Source: Nitrososphaeria archaeon
GTDB taxonomy: Archaea > Thermoproteota > Nitrososphaeria > JACIWG01
Reading direction: 5' to 3'
NCBI GenBank assembly: GCA_014361085.1
Contig: JACIWG010000025.1
Location: 1-14,118 of the forward strand
DNA: 14,118 bases
This document shows, in pieces, positions 1 to 6,548 of the stretch. A model generated the notes under the pieces. It saw nothing but the letters and a program-made list of their open reading frames with translations. It was not told where the DNA came from and searched no databases. How positions within the stretch are numbered: the stretch's first letter is position 1; every line of letters begins with the position of its first letter. Position numbers and translations under genes: made by a program.

Positions 1-788
1 ACCGGCGTTATTTCAGCGGCTGTGCCAGTGAAAAACAGTTCATCAGCAAGAAACAGTTCCTCCTTAGAAATGTCCTTTTCAATAACCTTGAAGCCCAAGT
101 CTTTAGCAATCCTTATCACGCTATCTCGTGTTATACCCAAAAGTATTGATGAATTTGTTGACGGCGTATACAATACTTTATCTTTAACAATAAAGATGTT
201 TTCGCCCGTCCCCTCGGAAACATAGCCTCTAGAATCGAGCATAATTGCTTCATCAAATCCCTTAAGATGTGCTTCCATGCATGCTAGAGAGGAGTTAATG
301 TACTGGCCTGTAGCCTTAGCCATCATAGGTATCATATTATTATTTACCCTAATCCATGACGAGATCGTGCACCTCACACCTTTTTCTCTAACACCTTCAC
401 CCAAATATTCACCCCAAGGCCAAACTGCGATAGCCACATGCAGGCTATTATTTCTAGGATCAAGTGAAAAACCACCTAAACCCCTAAATGCTATTGGCCT
501 AATGTAACATTCTTCTAAACCATTTAACTTTATTAAATTCGCTATAGCATTCACTAGTTCTTCTTTAGTATATGGGATTTTCATAAAATATATTTTTGCA
601 GAATTGTAGAACCTTTCGATATGATCCTTCAGCCTGAATATGGCTGGACCCCTGGAAGTCTTATAACATCTTATCCCTTCAAAAACACCTGACCCATAAT
701 GTAGACCATGAACCAGTACGTGAACTTTCGCCTCATCCCAGTTTACAAATTTTCCATCAAACCAAATCTTTTCCGTTTTGTAACTCAA
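1..788 (-). CDS. ilvE: Branched-chain amino-acid aminotransferase, 3' end cut by window edge
   Basis: PLP-dependent fold-type IV aminotransferase that makes valine, leucine and isoleucine from their 2-oxo acids with glutamate as amino donor; cytosolic. From the chosen TTG start 262 codons are visible; family members usually have about 290-310, so some 30-45 C-terminal residues lie outside. Family marks seen: HGLHYGSGVFEG (27-38), the lysine expected to hold PLP in MAKATGQY (K158), DEAIMLD, SEGTGENIF with the conserved glutamate, and FTGTAAEITPV at the edge. The protein begins near KIWFDGKFV, as relatives do. No ATG lies in frame upstream; TTG at 788-786 follows a GAGGCG Shine-Dalgarno-like stretch at 799-804. 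Another TTG at 806 is possible. It is divergent from ilvD, the preceding enzyme of the same pathway. Product call is secure; the start is less so. Confidence 0.93.
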   Translation of the reverse strand, partial: MSYKTEKIWFDGKFVNWDEAKVHVLVHGLHYGSGVFEGIRCYKTSRGPAIFRLKDHIERFYNSAKIYFMKIPYTKEELVNAIANLIKLNGLEECYIRPIAFRGLGGFSLDPRNNSLHVAIAVWPWGEYLGEGVREKGVRCTISSWIRVNNNMIPMMAKATGQYINSSLACMEAHLKGFDEAIMLDSRGYVSEGTGENIFIVKDKVLYTPSTNSSILLGITRDSVIRIAKDLGFKVIEKDISKEELFLADELFFTGTAAEITP

Positions 789-822
789 TGTACGATATCG
801 CCTCAATGGAAAAGGTTTTTGA

Positions 823-831
823 CTATAAAAG
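823..831 (-). promoter_or_regulatory. Putative TATA box for ilvE
   Basis: On the minus strand this reads CTTTTATAG, centred about 39 nt before the proposed TTG start of ilvE, which predicts transcription starting near position 801. That is close to the GAGGCG stretch, so the leader would be very short. Part of the 97-bp divergent ilvE/ilvD promoter region. Assigned from position and composition only. Confidence 0.4.
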
Positions 832-848
832 TTTTTAGAAAGCTTAAA

Positions 849-857
849 TTTTATATA
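849..857 (+). promoter_or_regulatory. Putative TATA box for ilvD
   Basis: TTTTATATA centred about 33 nt before the ilvD ATG at 886, predicting a start near 879 and a leader of only a few bases. No Shine-Dalgarno sequence lies at normal distance from the ATG, consistent with leaderless or near-leaderless translation. Confidence 0.5.
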
Positions 858-885
858 ATAAAGGAAATAACCAGATTGCCACATC

Positions 886-2553
886 ATGCCCGAGAATATG
901 AGAAGTGATATAATAAAGAAGGGTGTAGAAAGAGCACCTCATAGGTCACTTTTGAAAGCTTTAGGTGTAACGGACAGCGAACTAGAGAAACCATTTATTG
1001 CTATAGTGAACAGTTACAATACAATCGTACCTGGGCACATGCATTTAGACAAAATTGCTGAGGCGGTAAGCGCTGGAGTACGAGCCGCTGGAGGAGTACC
1101 CTTCGAATTCAATACAATAGGTGTATGTGATGGTATAGCCATGGGCCATGAGGGAATGAAGTACTCTCTTCCATCTAGGGAAATAATCGCAGACTCTATA
1201 GAAATCATGATACAAGCGCATCAGTTTGATGGAATGGTTATGGTGACAAACTGTGACAAAATTACTCCTGGAATGCTCATTGCAGCCGCTAGACTTGACA
1301 TACCAACAATATTTGTTACTGGAGGACCGATGCTTGCAGGCTTCTTTAAAGGTAAAAAGGTTGGACTGATTTCGGTTTTCGAGGCAGTTGGAGATTATAG
1401 TGTTGGTAGAATCACTGAAAATGAGCTTAAGAATTTAGAGAATGTAGCATGTCCAAGCTGCGGTTCATGCAGTGGACTATTTACTGCGAACACGATGAGC
1501 TGTTTGACAGAAGCTATTGGAATGGCACTTCCATATTGTGCTACAGCACCAGCAACAAGTTCTTCAAAGATAAGGATAGCGAAGATGTCTGGGGAAAGGA
1601 TTGTTCAAATGGTTTACGAAAACCTTAGGCCATCAGATATTATGAAGAAAGAAAGTTTTGAAAACGCTATCGCCGTAGACATGGCTCTGGGAGGTTCAAC
1701 TAATACAATATTGCATTTAACAGCTGTTGCCAGAGAACTTGGAATAGAACTGGACCTTTCAGTCTTCGATGAAATAAGTAGGAGGGTTCCACATGTATGT
1801 GACATATATCCCGGTGGCAAGTTTATGCTTGAAGACCTAGATAGGGCTGGAGGAATACCTGCGGTAATGAAGAACATAAGCAGACTTTTACATCTAGACC
1901 AGCTAACTGTTACTGGAAAGAAGGTTAAAGAAAATATATTGGACGCCGAAGTTCTTGATAGGCAAGTGATTCGCCCACTAGAAGATCCAATTCATCTAGA
2001 AGGAGGTATTGTAATTTTAAAGGGAAACCTTGCACCAAAAGGTGCAGTTATAAAAACGGCTGCAATATCTGAAAAGAACAAGTACTTTATGGGACCAGCG
2101 CAGGTATTTGATTCAGAGGAAGATTGTGCAAAGGCAATATTTGGTGGAAGGATTGAGAAGGGAAGTGTTATAGTTATAAGGTATGAGGGACCAAAAGGGG
2201 GTCCTGGAATGAGGGAAATGCTTTCACCCACTTCTGCCATAGTTGGAATGGGATTAAGTGAATCTGTAGCCTTGATTACTGATGGAAGATTTTCTGGAGG
2301 CACAAGGGGACCATGTGTTGGCCACATTTCGCCGGAAGCATTCGATGGTGGGCCAATTGCGATATTGAAAGACGGTGATATTATTGAAATAGATGTTAGA
2401 ATGCGACTTATACAGGTGAAAATTTCGAATGAAGAAATTATGGAAAGGTTAAAGGGTTGGAGAAGGCCTGAAAAGAAGATAAAGTTCTCCAGCTACCTTA
2501 AAAGATATTCTCAAATGGTTAACTCTGCCGATAAAGGGTGTGTACTTGGATAA
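886..2553 (+). CDS. ilvD: Dihydroxy-acid dehydratase
   Basis: Fe-S and Mg-dependent dehydratase converting 2,3-dihydroxy-isovalerate and its methyl homologue to the 2-oxo acids that IlvE transaminates; cytosolic. Full length, 555 residues. Motifs: VNSYNTIVPGHMHL (41-54), GVCDGIAMGHEGM (79-91), TNCDKITPGM (121-130, with C123 and the metal-site D124/K125), CPSCGSCSG (189-197), and near the C terminus DGRFSGGTRG, whose serine is the usual catalytic base. The position that is cysteine (PCN) in [2Fe-2S] dehydratases is PGH here, as in the E. coli-type enzyme, so a labile [4Fe-4S] cluster is likelier; that is inference. ATG at 886 suits the TATA spacing; ATG at 898 (MRSDIIKKG) would also give a typical N terminus. 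Divergent from ilvE. Confidence 0.97.
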   Translation: MPENMRSDIIKKGVERAPHRSLLKALGVTDSELEKPFIAIVNSYNTIVPGHMHLDKIAEAVSAGVRAAGGVPFEFNTIGVCDGIAMGHEGMKYSLPSREIIADSIEIMIQAHQFDGMVMVTNCDKITPGMLIAAARLDIPTIFVTGGPMLAGFFKGKKVGLISVFEAVGDYSVGRITENELKNLENVACPSCGSCSGLFTANTMSCLTEAIGMALPYCATAPATSSSKIRIAKMSGERIVQMVYENLRPSDIMKKESFENAIAVDMALGGSTNTILHLTAVARELGIELDLSVFDEISRRVPHVCDIYPGGKFMLEDLDRAGGIPAVMKNISRLLHLDQLTVTGKKVKENILDAEVLDRQVIRPLEDPIHLEGGIVILKGNLAPKGAVIKTAAISEKNKYFMGPAQVFDSEEDCAKAIFGGRIEKGSVIVIRYEGPKGGPGMREMLSPTSAIVGMGLSESVALITDGRFSGGTRGPCVGHISPEAFDGGPIAILKDGDIIEIDVRMRLIQVKISNEEIMERLKGWRRPEKKIKFSSYLKRYSQMVNSADKGCVLG

Positions 2554-2571
2554 AGGTTACACCTAAGCAAA

Positions 2572-2580
2572 ATTTTTTTA
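2572..2580 (+). terminator. Oligo-T terminator after ilvD
   Basis: A run of seven T (2573-2579) about 20 nt after the ilvD stop codon, without a strong hairpin, matches the U-tract terminators of archaea. AT-rich surroundings make this a modest call. Confidence 0.4.
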
Positions 2581-2640
2581 AATTTTTAATACTTTTAAAG
2601 CGAAATACTCTTCAAATAAAGGTTTTTGTTTAGCTTAAAA

Positions 2641-2650
2641 CTTTTTAAAG
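2641..2650 (+). promoter_or_regulatory. Putative TATA box for tyrA
   Basis: CTTTTTAAAG, centred about 45 nt before the tyrA ATG. A nearly identical box, ACTTTTAAAGC, lies 50 bp upstream at 2591-2601, so the 137-bp gap between ilvD and tyrA holds two TATA-like elements. A third AT-rich option, CATAAAAAATATG at 2651-2663, would give a shorter leader. Which one is used cannot be told from sequence. Confidence 0.4.
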
Positions 2651-2690
2651 CATAAAAAATATGTGACTAAAAAGGGCGTGTAATATAGGT

Positions 2691-3566
2691 ATGAGTTATG
2701 CTGTCGTTGGAGCAGGGAAAATGGGAAGATGGTTTACAAGATTCTTTTTGAAAGAAGGATACAATGTTAAGGTTATTGAAAAGGATAAAAGAAAGTTTCC
2801 AATTATAAAGAAAGATTTTGGAATAAATGCTACAGAAGATTATAGTGTTATAAAGGATGTAGAATACATTTTGTTAACTGTACCAATAGATAATTTTGAA
2901 GAGGCAGTAAAAAGTATACAGCCATACACTAGAAGAGAGCATGTTATAATGGATGCATGCTCATTAAAAAATGAACCTGTAAAGTTAATGCACAAGTATT
3001 TGAAGACAAGCTTAACTTTGGGAATGCATCCACTATTCGGTCCAGGAGCTAAAGATATTAGGGGACAGAACATTATCCTCACTCCAGTTAAAGATAGAGA
3101 AAGAGAGTTTGCTGAAAGGTTTAGGATATGGTTAGAAGAGAGGGGAGCGCATGTTTATCTAATGAATCCAAAAGAACACGATGAACTTATGTCAATAGTA
3201 TTATGTTTACCACATTTTATAGGACTGCTTACATGCGATACATTAATAGAATTCAAAAACTTTGCTTTAGCAAAGAAAATTTCAGGCAGCAGCTTCAAGA
3301 TGCTTATCACATTAGCTGAATCAGTAGCCTCAGAAGATGAAGAATTTTATGCAACAATCCACACAAGTGCCTCAAAAGCAGAGTTGATAGAAAAAATGTT
3401 TTTAAGAAAATGTAGACAATGGATTAAGATAATTGAGGCAAAAGATAAGAAAGCCTTTGCTGAAAAGATGAGGCATGTTAAAATTAGAATTGGAGAAATT
3501 GACCCTGAATATATTAAATCATATGAAAAAATGTATAAAATACTAGATCTTATTAATGACATTTAA
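2691..3566 (+). CDS. tyrA: Prephenate dehydrogenase family protein (TyrA)
   Basis: Predicted to decarboxylate and oxidise prephenate to 4-hydroxyphenylpyruvate (or arogenate to tyrosine) with NAD(P)+; cytosolic. 291 residues. An N-terminal Rossmann domain has GAGKMG (7-12), and an acidic residue (E30) at the end of the second strand favours NAD+ over NADP+. MHPLFGPGAKD (112-122) holds the histidine (H113) that is catalytic in the family, and HDELMSIV (163-170) with PHF (174-176) opens the helical dimerisation domain. There is no chorismate mutase, ACT or prephenate dehydratase fusion, unlike several archaeal TyrA proteins. Start: ATG followed directly by the first Rossmann strand. It stands alone, 137 bp after ilvD and about 95 bp before hypA. 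Substrate choice is not resolvable here. Confidence 0.88.
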   Translation: MSYAVVGAGKMGRWFTRFFLKEGYNVKVIEKDKRKFPIIKKDFGINATEDYSVIKDVEYILLTVPIDNFEEAVKSIQPYTRREHVIMDACSLKNEPVKLMHKYLKTSLTLGMHPLFGPGAKDIRGQNIILTPVKDREREFAERFRIWLEERGAHVYLMNPKEHDELMSIVLCLPHFIGLLTCDTLIEFKNFALAKKISGSSFKMLITLAESVASEDEEFYATIHTSASKAELIEKMFLRKCRQWIKIIEAKDKKAFAEKMRHVKIRIGEIDPEYIKSYEKMYKILDLINDI

Positions 3567-3629
3567 CAACTTAAACTACTTCTATCATTAAATCATGTTT
3601 AGTAACAAATTTATTAGGTTAAGAATAAT

Positions 3630-3638
3630 GTTTAAAAT
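3630..3638 (+). promoter_or_regulatory. Putative TATA box for the hypA operon
   Basis: GTTTAAAAT centred about 27 nt before ATG 3662 predicts transcription starting at or next to that codon. This supports a leaderless hypA message and the ATG at 3662 over the one at 3656. Confidence 0.55.
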
Positions 3639-3661
3639 CTATTTTACTTAGATTAATGTAT

Positions 3662-4060
3662 ATGCATGAGTGGGCTCTAGCTGAAGCCATAATATATACT
3701 GTGACAGAGATTGCTGAAAGGGAAGGATTTAGAGAAATTTTAAGCGTTAATGTTAAAGTTGGAGAATTGCAGCAGGTAGACTTGGAAACAATAAAATTTG
3801 CATTAACCCAACTTAAGAGAGGGAAACTGGAGAAAGCGGAGTTTAAAGTTGAAACGGTTAAGGCCAAGCTAAAATGTAGAATATGTGGGGAAATATGGGA
3901 TTTTGATAAAGACAAGCTTGATGAGGAAGTAGCTGAGGCAATACACTTTGTCCCAGAGGTAGCGCACTCTTTTATAAAATGTCCAAAATGTAGTGCACAA
4001 GACTTCGAGTTCATGGAAGGTAGGAGAATGTATATTGAAAGTGTGGGTGGAATTAGATAA
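3662..4060 (+). CDS. hypA: Nickel metallochaperone HypA
   Basis: Zinc-containing chaperone that passes nickel to the large subunit of [NiFe] hydrogenase together with HypB. The ORF is open from ATG 3656 (Met-Tyr-Met-His), but nickel binding in this family uses the amino group and side chain of an N-terminal Met-His, so ATG 3662 (MHEWALAEAI) is the functional start, giving 132 residues. The structural zinc site is two CxxC pairs, CRIC (72-75) and CPKC (107-110). The 31 residues between them are longer than in bacteria and like archaeal HypA. The stop TAA shares its last base with the ATG of the Mrp-type hypB, so the two are translationally coupled. No hypC, D, E, F or hydrogenase gene is in the window. 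Confidence 0.93.
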   Translation: MHEWALAEAIIYTVTEIAEREGFREILSVNVKVGELQQVDLETIKFALTQLKRGKLEKAEFKVETVKAKLKCRICGEIWDFDKDKLDEEVAEAIHFVPEVAHSFIKCPKCSAQDFEFMEGRRMYIESVGGIR

Positions 4061-4791
4061 TGTTCGACCCAAGAATAACGGTTTTAGAGCATAGGCTTTC
4101 GCAGGTAAATAATATTTTTGCAGTTTCAAGTGGTAAGGGGGGTGTTGGAAAAAGTGTTATCGCGTCAGTTTTAGCTCTAATTTTGGCTCGAAAGGGGTTT
4201 AAGGTTGGATTAATGGACCTAGATTTTACAAGCCCATCAACACACCTAATTTTAGGAGTCAAGGACATTTTTCCTAAAGAGAAAGAGGGGATAGTTCCTC
4301 CAACAGTTTACGGTATAAAGTTTATGTCAATAGTTTACTTTTCAAAGGATAAAGCGCTTTCTTTAAGAGGACAGGATTTTTCAGATTCTTTCCTAGAAAT
4401 TTTGGCGATAACAAGATGGGGTAACCTAGATTATTTGATACTGGATATGCCTCCAGGAATCAATGATGCAACCCTAGACGTAGTCCGTTTCATGAAAAGG
4501 GTTAAGTTTATTATTGTTACAACACCATCACTTCTATCCTTTTCTACAGTAAAAAAGCTTCTCGATTCACTTCACACATCAAAGGTTGAAGTTTTAGGCA
4601 TTATAGAAAACATGAAAATCGAGAACTCGAGTTCAATAAGGGAACATGTTAAAGGAACAAGATTTTTGGGAGAAATTCCATTTGACCCACAACTTGAAAA
4701 ATGCTTCGGTGAAGTTCGAGAACTTCTTTCAACAGAGATTTCCAGGAAACTTGAAAAAATTGTTGATAAGATTATTTATCAAAATGTTTGA
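4060..4791 (+). CDS. hypB: Mrp/MinD-type ATPase HypB (archaeal nickel-insertion partner of HypA)
   Basis: 243-residue P-loop ATPase of the Mrp/MinD class. It has the deviant Walker A GKGGVGKS (25-32, signature K26), MDLDF (52-56) at switch I, and LILDMPPG (126-133) as Walker B. It lacks the C-terminal CxxC of Mrp/NBP35 iron-sulfur carriers: the GIIENM segment is followed by KIENSSS with no cysteine pair. In Thermococcus an ATPase of this class replaces the GTPase HypB and forms a complex with HypA that loads nickel. VPPTVYGIKFMSI and ITRWGNLDYL agree with my memory of that group. The 1-nt overlap with hypA is strong independent support. It is distinct from bacterial HypB, which is a GTPase, often with a histidine-rich N terminus. 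Alternative: a generic Mrp/ApbC protein, less likely given context. Confidence 0.87.
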   Translation: MFDPRITVLEHRLSQVNNIFAVSSGKGGVGKSVIASVLALILARKGFKVGLMDLDFTSPSTHLILGVKDIFPKEKEGIVPPTVYGIKFMSIVYFSKDKALSLRGQDFSDSFLEILAITRWGNLDYLILDMPPGINDATLDVVRFMKRVKFIIVTTPSLLSFSTVKKLLDSLHTSKVEVLGIIENMKIENSSSIREHVKGTRFLGEIPFDPQLEKCFGEVRELLSTEISRKLEKIVDKIIYQNV

Positions 4792-4793
4792 CT

Positions 4794-5372
4794 ATGGACA
4801 ACAAAATTGTACATAAACTAAAAGACCCATGGAAGCATAAACTTGACACCATGAAACATTATAATGCACTAGCGAAAGCATATGACACACTTTATGGACG
4901 GGAACAGAAGATGAAAATGGATTTTATTCTCAAAAATTTGGATTTAAGAAATAGGAGAAAGATTTTGGACGTTGGATGTGGAACATGTATCTTATTCGAA
5001 AACCTGTATGATGAGGACAAAATTTTTGTTGGTGTAGATATTTCGGAAAAAATTTTGAGAATAGGGTGGATAAAATTTAGAGATAAAATAAACTTATTCC
5101 TTGTCTTAGCCGACGCTGAGCACCTGCCCTTTAGAGACAAGGTTTTCGATACAATTTTCTCCATAACATTAATCCAAAACCTACCTAATCCTCTAAGGTC
5201 TTTAGAAGAAATAAAGAGGGTTTCTAATAGGGAGGCGGCTATAGTTGTAAGTGGGTTAAAGAGGAAGTACACGTTCAAAGAGTTTAACACTATAATTAAA
5301 AATGTTGTATCTTTGAGGGAATCGTATGATGTTGAGGATTTGAAAGATTATATTGCCTTTAGTATATCCTAA
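4794..5372 (+). CDS. Class I SAM-dependent methyltransferase, third gene of the hyp set
   Basis: 192 residues from ATG 4794. A TTG at 4788 overlaps the hypB stop as TTGA and would add two residues. Rossmann-type methyltransferase marks: KHYNALAKAYD near the N terminus, motif I ILDVGCGTC (57-65) in which the final glycine of the usual GCGTG is cysteine, an acidic ribose-binding D82 in VGVDIS, ADAEHLPF (107-113 region) as motif II, and LEEIKRV. The fold resembles UbiE-type small-molecule methyltransferases but the protein is short, with little C-terminal cap, so the substrate cannot be named. Tight spacing after hypB implies co-transcription with hypA-hypB. A role in metallocentre maturation would be inference; no known Hyp step uses this class of enzyme. 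Confidence 0.85.
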   Translation: MDNKIVHKLKDPWKHKLDTMKHYNALAKAYDTLYGREQKMKMDFILKNLDLRNRRKILDVGCGTCILFENLYDEDKIFVGVDISEKILRIGWIKFRDKINLFLVLADAEHLPFRDKVFDTIFSITLIQNLPNPLRSLEEIKRVSNREAAIVVSGLKRKYTFKEFNTIIKNVVSLRESYDVEDLKDYIAFSIS

Positions 5373-5407
5373 TTTAATAAGGTTTTTACTATAATTTTTA
5401 CAAAAGA

Positions 5408-5420
5408 TTTTAAAATTTAT
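5408..5420 (+). promoter_or_regulatory. Putative TATA box for the 5447 dehydrogenase
   Basis: TTTTAAAATTTAT centred about 33 nt before ATG 5447 in a 74-bp gap, predicting a leader of roughly 5-8 bases. AGGAGAAG at 5422-5429 looks purine-rich but lies too far upstream of the ATG to be a normal ribosome-binding site. Confidence 0.45.
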
Positions 5421-5446
5421 TAGGAGAAGAAAAGGCATTATTGACC

Positions 5447-6451
5447 ATGAAACCTAAAATTTTAACTACCCTAGAGTTACCAAAAAATGCTCTTGATGCA
5501 CTTGAAAAATATTTTATTGTTGAAGGTGGTCCAGAACTTGTTAAGGATAGGAATAAACTTTTAAAATTGTTAGAGGATAAGGTTGGACTATTAACTGCAC
5601 CACATATTAAAGTGGATAGGGAGCTTTTTGATCATGCACCAAATTTGATGGTTGTAAGCACATATAGTGTAGGATTTGACCATATTGACGTGAATGAAGC
5701 TACAAGGAGGGGAATTTACATAGGCTATACGCCTGGCGTATTGAGTGACTGTGTTGCAGAAGTAACCTGGGCCCTAATTCTCTCAACATACAAGAGAATT
5801 TCTGAGGCTGAAAGAATAGTTAGGGCTAGAAAGTGGGTTAAGGGAATCTACAAAGAGCCTTTGGGTAGAGACTTGAAGGGAAAAACTTTAGGAATTATCG
5901 GTTTAGGGAGAATTGGTAGAAGGGTTGCTGAAATAGGCAGATGCTTTGGAATGCGAATAGTATACTATGATATTGTGAAGCCTCCGGAAGCAGAAAAGCT
6001 TGATTTCGAATACTGCGACCTTGAAACACTTCTTAAAATATCTGACGTTGTAAGCATACATGTACCCCTCCTTAAAGAAACATATCACTTGATAGATGAA
6101 AGTAAACTGAAGCTAATGAAAAAGGATGCGATAATAGTGAACACTTCAAGAGGAGCGGTGATAGATGAAAAGGCTCTGATTAGAGCTCTTAAAGAAGGGT
6201 GGATTATGGGTGCAGGTTTAGACGTCTTCGAACAGGAACCGCTTCCATTGGATAGCGAACTTTTGGACATGGAAAATGTAGTCCTCTCACCACACAGAGG
6301 TTCAGCTTCAATCGAGACAAGAGAGGCCATGCTAAATCTTGCAGTAAACAACCTAATTTCTGTACTGAAGGGACAGAAGCCGCCGGCACTACTGAACCCT
6401 GATGTCATGAAAGTAAGGCCATTAGATAAAACTAGAGTTTTGCAGGAGTAA
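5447..6451 (+). CDS. D-2-hydroxyacid dehydrogenase, glyoxylate/hydroxypyruvate reductase-like
   Basis: NAD(P)H-dependent reductase of 2-oxo acids, probably glyoxylate or hydroxypyruvate; cytosolic. 334 residues from ATG 5447, the normal family length; an in-frame TTG at 5441 is less likely. Domain order: N-terminal substrate half-domain with TYSVGFDHID (72-81), then a nucleotide-binding domain with GLGRIG (152-157) and D175 at the end of the second strand, which favours NADH. The catalytic triad is R235 (NTSRGAV), E264 (FEQEP) and H283 (SPHRGS). Closest in my memory to archaeal GyaR glyoxylate reductases. It is followed at 98 bp by a second member of the same superfamily. Superfamily certain; substrate uncertain. 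Confidence 0.9.
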   Translation: MKPKILTTLELPKNALDALEKYFIVEGGPELVKDRNKLLKLLEDKVGLLTAPHIKVDRELFDHAPNLMVVSTYSVGFDHIDVNEATRRGIYIGYTPGVLSDCVAEVTWALILSTYKRISEAERIVRARKWVKGIYKEPLGRDLKGKTLGIIGLGRIGRRVAEIGRCFGMRIVYYDIVKPPEAEKLDFEYCDLETLLKISDVVSIHVPLLKETYHLIDESKLKLMKKDAIIVNTSRGAVIDEKALIRALKEGWIMGAGLDVFEQEPLPLDSELLDMENVVLSPHRGSASIETREAMLNLAVNNLISVLKGQKPPALLNPDVMKVRPLDKTRVLQE

Positions 6452-6457
6452 TTTCAT

Positions 6458-6472
6458 ATAGTATGATACTAT
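6458..6472. repeat. Perfect 15-bp palindrome (operator candidate)
   Basis: ATAGTAT-G-ATACTAT, two 7-bp arms around a single central base, 6 nt after the stop of the upstream dehydrogenase and about 50 bp before the TATA box of the next one. With a 1-nt centre it cannot form a good hairpin, so a dimeric DNA-binding protein site is more plausible than a terminator. No regulator gene lies nearby. Confidence 0.4.
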
Positions 6473-6507
6473 TGCAAATCCAACTTTAACGTAAGATATG
6501 AGCTAAA

Positions 6508-6516
6508 GCTTATATT
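6508..6516 (+). promoter_or_regulatory. Putative TATA box for the 6549 dehydrogenase
   Basis: GCTTATATT centred about 37 nt before ATG 6549. A GAGGG Shine-Dalgarno-like stretch (6538-6542) sits 6 nt before that ATG. Together they suggest the gene can be expressed on its own as well as by read-through. Confidence 0.4.
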
Positions 6517-6548
6517 CATAATATTCTAAAAATTTTAGAGGGAAATTG

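Noticed and set aside
22..507. Plus-strand open frames at 22-225 and 277-507
   Set aside because: They lie antisense within ilvE, whose minus-strand frame runs unbroken with all family motifs.
1992..2327. Minus-strand open frame of 111 codons inside ilvD
   Set aside because: Composition mirrors the conserved coding strand, with no start signal and no recognisable motif; shadow of ilvD.
4058..4062. Possible frameshift joining hypA and hypB into one protein
   Set aside because: Both proteins are complete with normal ends; the TAATG junction is an ordinary stop-start overlap.
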